Assembly: GCA_944739405.2 (NCBI GenBank) | Contig: OX123188.2 | Coordinates: 66,855,251 to 66,919,250, forward strand | Length of the DNA stretch: 64,000 bases | Origin: Euclidia mi | Taxonomy: Eukaryota; Arthropoda; Insecta; Lepidoptera; Erebidae | Reading direction: 5' to 3' | In this document: piece by piece, positions 22,294 through 35,076 of the stretch | Layout: each line of letters opens with the position of its first letter | Position numbering within the stretch: position 1 is the stretch's first letter | Notes under the pieces: generated by a model | Told to the model about the DNA's origin: nothing | Seen by the model: only the letters and a program-made list of their open reading frames with translations | Databases searched by the model: none | Position numbers and translations under genes: made by a program

Positions 22294-25200
22294 TTATGGG
22301 TACCGTACCTACATTACATACTTCTCAATACGTTACGTCTTGCTGTTGTTCTGTTCTTCAAGAAAACAATATTGACTCTCTTCTCAAGTGATTTTGGGAG
22401 CTGGAAGAGGTTACCGCACCGCCCTCGATGAGCCGTAAAGATCTCGAGTGTGAAGAACATTTCCGCGCTACCACTGTTCGTGACGACAGTGGCAGATACG
22501 TTTTGGCGTTGCCATTCTGTGGTGACCCTTATTCGTTAGGCGACTCCTACGCTGCTGCGCTCAGACGTTTCCATTGTTTGGAACGTAAACTTGATGCATC
22601 ACCTAAGTTACGCAGCGCCTATAATGACGTCATTCGTGACTATATAGATAAAGGTTTTTTTAATGTAGTTGTAAACAACGAGGGCAACTCTCTGCCCTCA
22701 TATTATATCCCGCATAACGGCGTAGTTCGCGAAGATAAAACCTCTACTAAACTTCGTGTGGTTTTAGACGCTAGTTGTAAGACTACATCGGGTCAGTCGA
22801 TTACTGACATTCTGCATGCCGGCCCCAATCTACAGGGTGATTTATTTAACATCATAATAAAGTTTCGTCTTTTCCAAATCGCTCTGTCAGCTGATTGCCG
22901 CCAAATGTTTCTCAATATCGGCGTTCGCGAATCTGACCGTAGATTTCAACAGATCTTTTATCGTTTTGACAAGAAAGAACCTTTATCTGTGTATCAGTTC
23001 AATCGTGTTTGTTTTGAACTCAAGTCTAGCCCATATCACGCGTTACGAGTTGTTCGCCAGTTGATCGCTGATGAAGGCGATCACTTTCCCGCCGCAGCGG
23101 CTGTTGCCACTTCCGCTTTGTACATGGATGACATTGCCTGTAGTGTCCTATCCGCTCCGCTAGCAATTTCGCTTTGTGAAGAGCTTATTCAGCTTTTCAA
23201 GCGAGGCCAGTTTGATCTTGTCAAATGGACAAGCAACTCTAAGGAGGTTCTCGCACGCATACCAGATTCTCATAAGGCTTCCCCAAACATTGAGTTTGAG
23301 AAGTCTGTACCGCATAAAGTTCTCGGTTTACGCTGGGACAAATCCTGTGATAGTTTTCGGTTTGACGTCTCACCACCAAATGATAAGTGCACCAAACGCA
23401 CTATGCTGTTCACAGTGGCTCGACTATGGGACATAATGGGTTTTGTGGCTCCCACAATTTTGTACGCCAAGCTCTTGATCAAAGAGCTTTGGCTATCAAA
23501 GTGTGAGTGGGATGAAACACCCCCTGACCATATTGTCGCCGCTTGGTCGCGCCAGTTTTGTATTGAGCTTACCGCGCTCAATCAAGTTACTATTCCGCGT
23601 CATCTTGGGTTGGTAGATGGATGTACCATCAACTTAATAGGTTTCGCTGACGCCAGCGAGCGTGCTTACGGCGGAGTCGTATATCTGCAAGTCCGCATTG
23701 CTTCTAACTACTCGGTGCAGTTAGTTTGTGCCAAGTCTAAGGTCTCACCTGTTAAAAACATTTCAGTTGCGAGACTGGAGTTGTGCGCGGCCCTTCTGCT
23801 GTATCAGTTGCTCCGCAAGGTTCAAGACACAGTTTTGCCCCACTACCCCAATAATAAATTATACGCATTTTCCGACTCCAAAGTAGTGCTCGCTTGGATT
23901 CATTCTTCTCCTCATCGCTGGCAGACTTTTGTCGCCAACCGCGTTAGCAAATTGATTGAACTGGTTCCTGCTACTTGTTTCAATCACGTCGCGGGTATTG
24001 AGAACCCCGCAGATTGCTTGTCTCGTGGTGTCACTCCACTTAATCTTCTGCATCATCCATTGTGGCGTCGTGGACCTTCTTGGATCTCCCATGATCCGTC
24101 AGAATGGCCCATGCAACCCTTTGACCATAGTGCAGAAGACGAAGATGTACCCGAACGGAAGTCTGTTTCTTATCCCGTGATTGCTGAGGTTGCGGAGTCT
24201 CCCATCTATGCACTCGCACTACGCATGTCATCGTGGTCTAAGTTACTCCGCGCCATCGTTTATGTCTATAGGTTTCTTAGGCACCTACCTAATGAGACTT
24301 TTGTATCAAGTACTGATATCAAATTCGCAGAATGTAAGTTACTACGAGCTGTACAAGCTGTTCATTTTAGTAACGACATTCAAAATTTAAAAGACAATGT
24401 ACCTTGTTCTCCCGCTATCCTTAGACTCAAGCCGTTTCTCGATGAACACGGCGTCATACGCGTTGGGGGTCGTCTGTCAAATTCGGATGAACCTTATAAC
24501 TACAAACATCCTTGTATTCTGCCGCGACATGATCATGTTGTCGACCTTCTTGTTGATTTTCATCACAAGAAGCACCTCCATGCCGGTCCGGAGTTGCTTA
24601 TGTCCTTACTTAGGCATAAGTATTGGATTTTAGCCGCTCGACGAATAATTCGTCACAGAATACATAAATGTAACGTCTGTTTCAAATTTCGTCCGCGTCC
24701 GACTTTCCCTCCCATGGCCGATCTCCCTAGCCAGCGCGTCAACCAGGTTGCTAAAGCGTTTACACACACCGGTTGTGATTACGCAGGACCACTGCAGTAT
24801 ACGCCAGTGCGTGGTCGAGGTGTTAAAAGCCGTAAAGCCTGGCTATGTATTTTTACATGCTTAACGACGCGCGCTACGCATATTGAAGTTGCGACAGATT
24901 TAAGCACGGTGTCATTCCTGGCAGCCCTTAAACGATTTCTCTCACGGCGCGGCCCTATACAGTGTTTGTACACGGATAACGGCACTTGTTTTGTGGGCGC
25001 AAGCTCTTATTTACGCGACCTTTATAAGTTTCTCAGGGAAGAATATCGTACTCGTGTTCAGGAAGAACTTTCCATAAATCATATTGACTGGAAGCTTATT
25101 CCACCAGCATCACCACATTTCGGTGGATGTTGGGAAAGCATGGTCAAAGTAATTAAAACGCATCTCTTCAAGGTTATAGGTCAACAGATCCTCTCTTACG

Positions 25201-25349
25201 AAGAGCTTTTAACTGTCCTTGCACAAGTCGAGGCACTGATCAACTCGCGTCCGCTCACGGCATTGAGTAGTAGATCCTGCAGAACCATCCGCGTTAAGCC
25301 CTGCACATTTTCTGAACACAGTGCCATTATCGTCATTTCCGGCTCCTGA
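22275..25349 (+). pseudogene. BEL/Pao pol: reverse transcriptase, RNase H, integrase
   Basis: Open for 973 codons from 22428, and the same frame extends upstream through a stop at 22388 to the protease junction. RT: TKLRVVLDASCKT, ALSADCRQMF (motif A aspartate), and YMDDI at residue about 232. RNase H: FADASERAYGGVV (about 405), VARLELCAALLL and AFSDSKVVLAWI (about 480), so the acidic core is present. Integrase: H2C2 region about 710-760, catalytic D in GCDYAGPL (about 783), D in LYTDNGTCF (about 849), E in HFGGCWES (about 902). All key residues are intact. A one-base insertion near 25268 throws the end out of frame, and the true continuation is the DUF5641 frame at 25321. This is the best-preserved pol in the window. 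Confidence 0.93.
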
Positions 25350-25665
25350 AGCAGACTCTTCAAGCTTGCTCCAGAGTCATACTCTGCTGGATAAACTCGT
25401 GCAGTCGTTCTGGCGGCGCTGGCGTGCGGAATATCTACACCAGCTTCAGGCTAGATCCAAGTGGAATAGTCCTGCATCCCCTATACTGGAGCGTACGTTG
25501 GTCGTCATAATACATGATAATGCTCCGCCGCTTTCATGGCCGTTAGCCATCGTAGAGAAATTGCATACTTCCAAGGACGCTACAACTCGCGTTGTTACCG
25601 TGAAAACCGCTAAAGGGAGTTACGTGCGCCCTGTTGTACGTCTCTGTCCGCTTCCAACTCAGTGA
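25268..25665 (+). pseudogene. DUF5641 C-terminal domain of BEL/Pao pol
   Basis: Frame shifted relative to pol. Contains SFWRRWRAEYLHQLQ, LVVIIHDNAPPLSWPLAIV, VVTVKTAKGSYVRPVVRL and the terminal CPLPTQ, the conserved end of BEL/Pao polyproteins. Joined to integrase in functional relatives and separated here only by the single-base frameshift. Confidence 0.88.
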
Positions 25666-25880
25666 GATCTAGCCTGAAGTTGGACCTACCTCTTAGTTTA
25701 AGTATTTAGTTAGTAGCTTTCGCTATTATTGCGTTTGTAGTTTTCGCTAAAGTTAATTTAGATTAATTTTATTGTCATATCGCTGTCTTAGCCTATTGAT
25801 GGGTTATGCGGTAGTACACCCAACATAGCTAAGTTCAATTCTATTTTTTTTAAAAGCAACCCTTTAGGGCCTGGGGGATA
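25666..25880 (+). other. BEL/Pao element 2 3' untranslated region with polypurine tract
   Basis: About 215 bp, T-rich, ending with ctgggggata directly before the LTR TG, which fits a plus-strand priming site. Confidence 0.6.
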
Positions 25881-26393
25881 TGGTAGCGCCATCTACCTTC
25901 CTATCTATAACTAATCGCATCAACGTCAATGGTTGGTCGCTGCTTGGCCAATGCGAGCGATGCCCTTTGTTTCTATCCCTCTCTATCCCATTCCCAAGAA
26001 GGGGCACTGCCTTCCGCGGATTGGTCGCCGCGAAACGTCGACGCGAGAGTCAGTCCAGAACTTTCGAGAACATTCGATTCGCTAAATACGCGTCCGCCAT
26101 ACCGTATCACCGCGCCGCTCCCGCTATAATTATTACCGCTTATAAAACCGCTCGCAAGTGGAAGTGATTTGTGTAGTGAAGTGAATCAAGCAGCTTCATC
26201 CCGAAACCACCAGGAGACTGCCCTTCTGAGACGAAGAAGATTGCCGTATAAGGTAAATGCCCTCCATCCTTGGAATATCCTATACCCACTCACAATCATC
26301 TCTCCCATTCCAATCCTACATCCTCTTCCTTTAGATACAGTCCATTTTTTCCAAATCGCCTAGAACCTACGGTTTCGGTGTATCGCCGAACCA
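25881..26393 (+). repeat. 3' LTR of BEL/Pao element 2
   Basis: 513 bp, TATAAAA at 26141-26147. The first 50 bp and the last 280 bp are nearly identical to the 5' LTR, while the intervening 170-180 bp differ at more than 20 positions. Confidence 0.93.
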
Positions 26394-26398
26394 AGCAG

Positions 26399-26775
26399 TA
26401 TGATTAAAATATCATACACTTACAAAGCTAGGGTTTGCTATTTTATGTATAGGTACTTATTTAATCTGTATGAAAACACGATTTTCAGAACTAAAAAATA
26501 GTAGTTGACCAATAAACATTTCCAAAGAAACTTTTTTCAGATGTCAAGTTAAACGTTGACCTGAATATTGAAAATGATGATACAAAATATTGTAGTGTAT
26601 AGTACTTTTATAAGGCTTCGGGAAAGGTTGAAGCCATGCAATAGTCGTTAAAGTAGTGCTGTAACCTTCCTTTTAAGAGCAAATCAGTTATAGTTATAGT
26701 TGAACGTGGGTTTTCCGCACTTAGCCACTTATTTGGGCCATTGTGCGTAAGTGGCGACTTGATTGACGCCAACTT
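26399..26775. other. Non-coding spacer
   Basis: No recognisable content between the BEL element and the 3' side of the next LINE. Confidence 0.5.
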
Positions 26776-26879
26776 CTCATACTACCTTAGCTCCTTCCAG
26801 AAAGCCATTCATTGGCTGGTGTCGTTCAAAGCCTCACACATGGTTCTGGGGTTGTTCTGCAGCTTTGCCCGTTGATCGC

Positions 26880-27730
26880 TTACACTAGTGCAGTGCAGAA
26901 TGACGTGAGTTCTTCGGTTTCCATGCAGCCCCTGCACAGTGGGCTGTTCGTAACGCCTATGTTGAATAGGTGCTTGTTGAGTGGACAGTGGCCGGTTATT
27001 ATGCCCGTCAGATACTTAAGAGTTTTTCTATTAGAATGCAGCAGCTTGTGCGAGAGTCGCTTGTTCAAGCAGGGGATAGCATCTTTTGTTTATCTGCATT
27101 CTTTTGTGTCTGCCCACTGTTTTTCGTGTTCATGTGCGGTTCTCTCGCGTAGCCACGTTTTGAGTTGGCTTGCTGGTATCGGTACAATCGGCTCGGGTCC
27201 CATTATCATTGTGTCCGATGTCCCGATCCTTGCCGTGCCAGTTGGTCTGCGGCGTCATTGCCTGCGGAGTTGCTGTGTCGGAGGTGGATTAAAGAATCCA
27301 TTGCAGCGTAACCCGATTCTTCTCTGCAATCTTTTGCAGCTCTAGGTGGCATTCCATGATGAGGCCGCTGTTAAAGCAGTTGCTGCCGAGAGCTTGTAGT
27401 ACAGAGACACTGTCCGTGATAATGCGTATAGACAGGTCACTTACGTTCCTAGACGCGATTGCTGTTGCGGCTCTTGTTATCCCAACACACTCGGCTTGGA
27501 ATATGGTGTTAAGAATGCCAAGGTATGTTGAGATGTTGATATCTAAGTCATGGGAGAATACGCCCGCACCTGTCCCATACTTCGTTTTTGAGCCGTCTGT
27601 GTATACTCTGACTTCGTGTATACCAGAGCTGTCTTTGTGTTCCTCCTGCAATTGGATGCGATATTTTTTGTCAAAGACAAAAGTTTTAGGGATGAGATCG
27701 CAAGCGGCCTCTAGCATCGGGATCTCTTTG
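26880..27730 (-). pseudogene. LINE RNase H domain and C-terminal Cys/His motif
   Basis: The frame 27717-27289 holds VYTDGSKTKYGTGAGVF (first catalytic D), FQAECVGI (E) and IRIITDSVSVLQAL (second D). After a frameshift near 27290 the sequence HSNSAGNDAADQLARQ supplies the fourth acidic residue (D). Further on, LTGIITGHCPLNKHLFNIG and SPLCRGCMETEE form the usual C-terminal zinc-binding end of LOA/I-like elements. RNase H in these LINEs is thought to remove the RNA strand after first-strand synthesis. The region is broken by at least two frameshifts. Confidence 0.85.
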
Positions 27731-27743
27731 GTTAAGGTCCCTT

Positions 27744-28460
27744 TTAGGCGGCGTGGGTAATTCGATCATCCTTTCTCCATAGCCCGAGCTTGTCTAGACG
27801 GATTGCTGCAGCGCCAGCTTCCTGCTGGATCATTAGGTGCAGCGGTCTTAGGTCCAGTAGTATCTCCAGGGCGGCTGTTGGGGTGGTCTTCATGCAGCCT
27901 GCTGTGGCAAAGCAGGCTAGACGTTGAAGGCTCTGTAGCTTTTTTGTGATTGTGCTTAGTTGCGTGCGTGGCCTCCACACTACTGCACCATATGTAAGCA
28001 TGGGGCGTATAATGGCAGTGTACATCCACAGGGTGATTGTTGGTTTGAGACCCCATTTTTTTCCTATGATTCTCCGACATTGCCAGAAGATTGTGCATGC
28101 TTTTGTTGTTTTTGTGCTGATGTGCTTGCCCCAGTTTAGCTTATGGTCAAGTATTACTCCCAAGTACTTGACTTCATTCGATAGGGTAAGCTCCGTTCCA
28201 AAGAGTTTTGGTGTTTTGCACATATGGGTTTTCCTTTTGTTGGTGAAAAGTACTAGCTCCGTTTTGTTGGGGTTAACCGTCAGTTCATGTTGGTTGCACC
28301 ATTCCTCCATGATCCTGATGGCTCCTTGCATCCGATTGCGGATCGTGTCTTCTGAGTCACCTTTGATCAGGTTGGTAATGTCGTCTGCATAGCCGACCGT
28401 GAAGAATCGTCTGTCGTTTAAGTTCCGTAACAGTTCGTCCACCACAATGTTCCACAACAG
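27744..28460 (-). pseudogene. LINE reverse transcriptase, catalytic C-terminal half
   Basis: Begins LLWNIVVDELL and carries the catalytic GYADDITNLI, then LTVNPNKTELVLFTN, EVKYLGVILDHKLNWGKH and the thumb (YGAVVWRPR, LQRLACFATAGCMKTTPTAALEILL). Same frame as the upstream RT part. It ends at a stop after RITHAA at 27744, beyond which a one-base shift leads into the RNase H frame. Confidence 0.85.
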
Positions 28461-29562
28461 GGGTGAGAGTACACCTCCCTGAGGGCAGTCTTTTGCAACT
28501 ATGCCCCTCGTGGTGGAGTTTACCGTGAATTATATTGCCGTCTGTTTTAGCAGTTGATTGATTTAGCCACTAAGGGTTTGCTCAAATCCGAACTTTTCGA
28601 GGGCCCGGCTGATACTGTTGAACCTAGTTTTGTCGAAGGCACCTTCTATGTCAATGAAGGCCTCCAGTGTCATTAACTAGTTGGTAAGCGCTGTTTCAAT
28701 GGTTCCTACAACGGAATGCAGCGCCGATTCAGTTGACCTGCCACTTCTGTAGGCGTGTTGATGTGGGTGTAGTGGATTGTGCAGTAATGCGCCCTCACGG
28801 AGGTATCGGTCCGTAAGTCTCTCCAGCGTTTTCAATAAGAAGGAGGTCCAGCTGATGGGTCTATATGCTTTCGCTTGTGAGTAGTCAGTTTTGCCAGGTT
28901 TTGGGAGGAATATGACTTTAACTTCCCTCCACCTGCAAGGTATGTATCTATGTGCTATTGAGGCCCTGTAGATGTCGAGCAGGTGCGGCACAATCGTTGT
29001 GCATCCCCATTGTAGGAATGCTGGTATGATTTCATCCAGGCCTGCGGAATTGAATGCCTGAAAGCTGTCTATTGCCCATTTCAGCCGGTCTGTGGTAACC
29101 ACATTTTCGGCTACCAGCCAGTCTGTTTGGGTCGGTGGTCTGTATTCTGACTCGTCCCACAGACGGTCATTGGTTACTTCGCAACCTGGGAAGTGAGTTT
29201 CAATTAGCACTTGGCTAATTTCAGCGTCCGTAGTTGCGTAGGTTCCATCTTGCTTTTTAATGGCGCCAAGGGTTTTGTTGCTGTCCTGAGACAAGATCTT
29301 TTTCACCCTGGCTGTTTCATTCGTGGTGTTTATACCGCAGCAGAAACGCCTCGTATCTGTGGAATCCTATGCGTTTCTTGTAGTGTGACTGGGCTTCTTT
29401 GTATTTGAGCCAGTCTGCTCCCATTCTCGTGTTTTTAGCCCTGTTAAAGAGTTTCCTCAGGTTTTGCCTGAGTCCCTCTAGTTCTCTTCCCCACCACTGG
29501 GTTTTGCTAGACGACTTTGGGAGTGTGGGTGCACAGGCTTGCTGGTAACTTGAGTAAATCAA
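28460..29562 (-). pseudogene. LINE reverse transcriptase, N-terminal half (I/LOA type)
   Basis: The first frame (29562-29317) has the pre-RT segment QWWGRELEGLRQNLRKLF and AQSHYKKRIGFHRYEAFL. After a frameshift the second frame (29306-28677) has SAGLDEIIPAFLQ, WREVKVIFLPKPGK, KAYRPISWTSFLLKTLERL and HAYRSGRSTESAL, all standard LINE RT motifs. The frame then hits a TAG at 28677, but motif A (AFIDIEGAFDKTRF) continues in the same frame down to about 28600, with two further stops before the PQGGVLSPLLWN motif near 28460. It would copy element RNA at the chromosomal nick in a functional relative. Confidence 0.85.
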
Positions 29563-32500
29563 TTAAACTTTTATTACGATAGACTCTTCGCACCTGCACA
29601 TATCTCTTCCTCTTATCAATATATCATCGTTTGTGGTTTGAACAATTTGAATAGGTAAGTAGCAATATGATCATAATGAGTCAGAACGGTTTGCCAATTT
29701 TCTTTTTTTATAAGTTTGTACTATTAGTTACTTAGACACACGGCTACACGTTAAGTTGAGCTCATCTTGCGCCTGAAACATGAAGACTTCCTTTTGGCTT
29801 TGCCGTAGTGGGGTAAAAATGTAGACACTCCCTACCTAAAAGCGTCAACTTTCACGGAAGATTAGCAAACAAAATACGTATTCACACGTCTGTCCCTTAA
29901 ACAGCCATTACAGATACATTATTAATAATGAAAGTGCCCTAATATACCCGCCAGGTATCGCCGTTGGCGGTATGGCCACACACAACGTAAAGTAATTAGC
30001 GAACCTCTTTGGACCTCTTGATTGCATTTGACACGTCCTATGTGGCGCCTGTCTGCCAACCTCCTTTTAAATATAGATACAGCCTCACACGGCACTCGCT
30101 TAGGATTAGTTTAAGTGCCGTCCCGTGAATTATTTAATGTGTGACGAAATATGGATGCCTGGTTTATGGACATTCGTCTTTGTTATTATGTTTTTGTTCA
30201 CGTATTTACCTATAACCTATATAGAATTTTTAATATACTTTTCCTTTCCATTACTTCTTTTATCGCAACGCTTCTAAATATATCACATGTATAAAATTAA
30301 TCATACTTATCGAAAATAAAAACGTTTACTAGGTGCTCATATGCATTTTGCTGTTATCAGCCATATTGGAACCTATATTTTTGTCAGGCCTGTATCAGCA
30401 AAAAAATATTTTTGGTATTCACGCTGCTTTTGTGGAAATATTCGACATTTCGAAGTAAAACAACATTTAAATTATATGGGGCGTTCAATAGCATAGGCAC
30501 TATTAGGATTATATACGTTCACTTATAAGTGAATGTATATTTTACATAGTAGTGACAATGTATCAAATGTCTTTAATTGAGAAAGAACTATGTGTTCTTT
30601 CTCAATTAAAGACTCTTCTCTTTGAACATGAAATTAATTCTTTCAACATTAAAATCTTACAATTCTTAGAAGCGTAAATTTACTTAAAGATTGCCTTAAC
30701 ATTAAGCCATAAGATAGTGCAGTCCAATAGGTAAAATCACTAAGTTACGTCATTTACCCAATTTGCTTTTAGTATTTTTCCTACGTTATGAAAAATTAAT
30801 CAATATTATTTAATAATATAATTTACCAATTGTTTATAGTTTTAAAGTAAAATACAACGCAAATATTTATTTTGCAACTTATCATCATAATCTTTCTAAT
30901 AATAATGAAACAGGTTTACTCATTTACAGTCTTTCGAATTCAGAAAACAACAGCAATACAGGCATAATGACGTACAACAGAACGTGCTTACATCTGGTTG
31001 AGTCCACGTGAATGTATAACAAACAACATAAAGCAATAAAAACATCGCATGTATTTGTATTTGATCACACGGTAAGCTCGTGATTCAACAGTCGGGTCGG
31101 AATGATCGGCATTGGTTACAATTCCGCACGAATCCCAACCATGATCCAATCCGCCCGATTGATCCCAGCACAACAATAAACTGTGTGTCCCACTCACATT
31201 CTACAGTCGCAAATATGATTCTATCATTACATTTTGCTATTCGCGTTGATATAAATTCGCTGACTTTCTTTACAAACTCTAGCGCGACTTCGTCACAAAG
31301 CACACAAAACTTTATCCTAGCATCCTTCCGTTGATACTAACAGTTTTCTTGTGATTTCTCTCCGCATATAATGATGTCTTTTGAAAAATAATGGTCCTCT
31401 TTATACTGCAAAACCTGGCACGATGAAAAGTTACTGCAGATTGAATCGCAGAAAAACGCTCTGACTTAAATAATAATATTCAGAGATTGCTTTAAAATAA
31501 ATTAATAAATCGAGCATTTTCGTTGTATGAGCAAATAGGAAATTATGCTATAATCCGCTTAGGTTTCATCGAATCACCGCCTTGTTACTATCAACTTTAT
31601 GTCACCGGTTTCCTCTTTTTATAAATTATGATACAATTAATTTGCTCGTACGTCGACGATATATAAGTTAAATTAGTAGCTAGCAAACATTCTGTGACAA
31701 TTAATTATATATAAGTAACATCTGAGGTTGCACTGTACAACCAATAAGCTCACATAAGTTGATTAAATTTCTGGGAGGAGTAAGAAGTAAGACATAAAGA
31801 AAGAAAAAGTATGAAGGTGTATAATTATGCAAGATGCTGCCATGACAGAATTCGCCCAGTCGTTCTATCGCTCGGTCGCCCGTTTAACGTAAACTCAATA
31901 CTTTACGTAACAACCACCTCTTCGTTGACTGCTCTCATATTGGTTCCTTTATGTATGCAGTTACCTTTTTGTGAATACACAACTTAAAGAGATTTTTCTA
32001 CATTCCATATACGTCGGTACTTGCATCGATATAAATAGTGGCGGGTGAGAGCATTTTTTTATTTTTATTCGGCGTGCGAACGGCTGATAAAATAACCTCG
32101 GGCAGGGTTTTCTTTCACTATAGATAAATAGTCAATGATTCGCCCCTCTGATCTTTACTAGAGTGTTGACTCTGATAGTCGATCAACCGTAATGGGTGCG
32201 CGTGGAAATTCCCCACTATATTGAGTGTCACTCAGTAACGGTTTTATTTTCCATTGTCGTACTACACTGCGTTAGCAGTATTAGATTTAAATCCTTATTG
32301 ATTCTACGTAAAGCTTTATCAGAAACTCTCAAATTAAATACTATTTACTTACACAGAAATATGTATAAGTATTTAAAGCTTATAACATTGCTCAGCTATT
32401 AAAGCTTAGCGTTCTCAATAAAGCTGATTTATTCTAGAAATTTATTCGAGTACATCTCAACAGTGGTGTTAAAATAACGGAACCCTTTTAATTAAAATGT

Positions 32501-32919
32501 GAAACGCGACAGTAAATTAGCTACTCTCGTCTATGGAACAATTGACGAGGGAGGCAAAGTAAACCAACTTTAAATTTAAATCGTGAAAACGTATAAGTAA
32601 TCTGTAGGAGTTGCCTAAAAATTAACACATTTATAAAACTCGTTATGTATATAAATATATTTCTAATTAATGAGGGTTTTGTTCTTATCTTCACTAACAG
32701 GCACATCATCAATTAAATTTAATGACCTTAGAGGACCACACATTCTTTTGGGCATCCTATATACCTATCCTTTCGTACGGTTCCTAGTCGTATTTTACCT
32801 ATATTTTCAAATAATTACGCCATATAGGCCTGTTACATAAATATAAGTATATAGTCGTAAAATCTGAAACTTAAATTTATCTATATAAAAAATATATAAA
32901 AAATTGTTAATTATCGCTT
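29563..32919. other. Non-coding stretch with a few small hairpins
   Basis: No gene recognised. A perfect 19-bp inverted repeat (loop tatgt) lies at 30570-30612, and a shorter palindrome (ttcacttataagtgaa) near 30520. Overlapping frames at 30988-31334 show no recognised domain and are discussed under rejected items. Confidence 0.5.
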
Positions 32920-33170
32920 GTCCCGTGCCTCGGAGTGCACGTTAAGCCGTCGGTCCCGGTTGTCTTGAAGATCTTTGACAATTGTTACAGGGTGTCAGTA
33001 CCTTCTAAAATAAACTGACACTGGTCTAAATGGCATATCGCTATCCCATCGGGTTGTAGAGGTCAGACAGGCAGTCGCTCCGTGGAAAAGCTAATATTCA
33101 GCCAAATCTAGTAAGCGGACCCCAGATTGAAACTATGATAACCCTAAGAGGATGATCATGAGTCGTATAA
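32920..33170 (+). repeat. RTE-type LINE 3' untranslated remnant
   Basis: Contains 'gtgcctcggagtgcacgtta', 'agccgtcggtcccggttgtc' and ends with 'agcggaccccagattg...gataaccctaagaggatgat', phrases I recognise from the 3' ends of lepidopteran RTE elements. No coding sequence remains. Confidence 0.5.
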
Positions 33171-34979
33171 TCTGAAATGTATATGAGTGAGATGCGATTC
33201 CAATCATAAAATTGCACAAATAGTTTATTTTGCACAGGGACAGATTTTATAGTGGCAATATTGTTAGAAATACAATTTCTGATTTGTTGAAAATTTATTT
33301 TATATTTACAAGATTTTTTTATAAGTGCGGTGGATTATTAGAAAGAGCTGAATCTCTACAAGCTCGTATTACCTAAATGTAGTAATATAAAAATTCTGAA
33401 TTATTAACGTACGAGATACATTAATTGTTTAAAATTTGAATGCTACGGAAATCTGAAAACTGTTGTACATCAAAGTGTTAACAATCATTGCATTCACCTG
33501 GGACATATGTATGTCGATATATTTGGTCATAGTTCTTAATACCTCGGTGAAATATTTTTACTATTAAAAGCGTGAAAGTTTGAGAGAATATTATATGGAA
33601 TTTTTGTTACTCCTTCAAGAAAAAGGTCGTCGTTTCGTATTGTTTTAAGTTGTTATTATTTTAGAAGAGTCCGTATAAAATCTGCTGTTTGTAGTAGATT
33701 GACAACTAATGTAATTTATGTTCTCATTTTGTTTATGCTACGTAAAATGCCGTAATTTGACTGTTTGAAATAGATATATTCTCTATGATCATTAGTATAG
33801 ATCGAGAATATCAGTTTGGTAACATTTGTTATCTATGGTAATTAATTTTAACTCTTGTCTCATTTGTAAGAACTGACAAGTCATTCACGTTCTTGTTTTT
33901 GAGCTATTTATAATTTTTTTTAGAACCCGTGTAAAATTGCCACTATTTGATTTGTCTGGCACAGTTCAGACAGCCCTTGATGATAACTTTGTGATATTAT
34001 ATTGTCACTATTGACATTTTGTAAAATTATGAATTATGTGACATCGTGCCTCGTGCCTTGAAGACATCATGTTGGAATACAGCAGCTAAGTAGGTACATC
34101 AGTCAATCTATCGTGGCCACTTTAGTTTTGTGTCTTTACCTAGCTTGGCTACAGGACTGACACCACTGAACATATTGTATTTGATTTTTAGCGCTGAGTA
34201 ACTCAGTCAATATATGTCAGAATCTTGTTTGCCCTGGTCAAGTGGATGTAAACTAGCTTCCACTGCCTTCTGCAACAATTCCAACCTGTCTAGGGTAACT
34301 CTAGAACACGTAAATATGATGATAAAATGTTAAACAAATTTAATTATTGAGGGTGCCCAAGAGTAGGTTAGTATAGACTGGCGCGCGTCTCTGTAACACA
34401 AAATGATGATATAGGTAATTAGGTATTGCTATAGATTACCAAATATCTGCTTAAATACGAATTTCGTCTAAACGAATGTATTAAATGTTGAACTCGAAGA
34501 CGAAGCAACAGTTTCACTATTTATTATTCGTGTATTTGCTAGCCGCGGTTAGTCCCGCCATGAGTTTTATTTAAAAACGATGTTGACGTCGACAGAGTTT
34601 CATAGTCTAATGAGATTCAGTTCTCTCTCCCAGTTTGCTTTCTTCTCGCTTTGTCGTCAATGTTACAAATGGGTCAGCTTGTTGTCTTTTTCCATTTACT
34701 TGTTTTGTTCGCAGTAGTTTACCAGAAAGAAACTTTATAGGGTGTGAAAGATAATTGAACCAACTTTATGAAAAGCGAAAATATCTTTACATTTTCTCCC
34801 AAGTTACACTCGTGCTGTTACGTTGGAGAAAATAAAAAGCAAAACCAGCAGCCATGATCACGAGATGACTGATGTCTTTCTGCACCGCCTCCAAGATATT
34901 CGGATTTCAGCACTTGTGCTTGCAATCATTTTGGTATACGTTACTCAGATAGTACTCGTATATTGCTTCATACTATCAT
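33171..34979. other. Non-coding, nothing recognised
   Basis: AT-rich, no domain, RNA gene or clear repeat boundary. Confidence 0.5.
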
Positions 34980-35076
34980 CTCACCACTTCCACATCAGCT
35001 AAATCCGGTAAGACTAGAAAGCGGACCGCGGGTTAGAACTGGGATAACGCTAAGAGGATGATGATGATGACTATCA
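34980..35076 (+). repeat. RTE-type LINE 3' tail
   Basis: Ends 'gggataacgctaagaggatg' followed by atgatgatga, parallel to the tail at 33120-33165. 'catactatcatctcaccact' before the tail and 'tatcatctcaccactctgtt' after it share 'tatcatctcaccact', a 15-bp direct repeat that looks like a target duplication (about 34974-34988 and 35071-35085). Confidence 0.6.

Larger units (their letters stand above)
19545..26393 (+). mobile_element. BEL/Pao LTR retrotransposon, near full length, mutated
   Basis: LTRs at 19545-20051 and 25881-26393, TG...CA ends, with the 5-bp duplication agcag at 19540-19544 and 26394-26398. Coding order gag, protease, RT, RNase H, integrase, DUF5641 is complete. A purine run (ctgggggata) precedes the 3' LTR. 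I see no clear primer-binding site after the 5' LTR. Several stops and at least three frameshifts disable it, but the pol frame is open for 973 codons. Confidence 0.95.
26776..29562 (-). mobile_element. RNase H-bearing LINE (I/LOA type), 5'-truncated
   Basis: Minus-strand coding remnants in fixed order: pre-RT, RT, thumb, RNase H, C-terminal zinc motif. No endonuclease remains, so the copy is truncated at about 29560. The boundaries are estimated from where coding similarity ends; no target duplication was found. Confidence 0.75.

Noticed and set aside
26812..28392. Long plus-strand frames of 134-177 codons
   Set aside because: Antisense to the RNase H-type LINE; the minus strand has the RT and RNase H motifs.
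31080..31334. Overlapping 72-84 codon frames on both strands, one (minus 31303-31085) with a protein-like composition
   Set aside because: No domain recognised and no splice or repeat context; could be an exon but cannot be supported from sequence alone.
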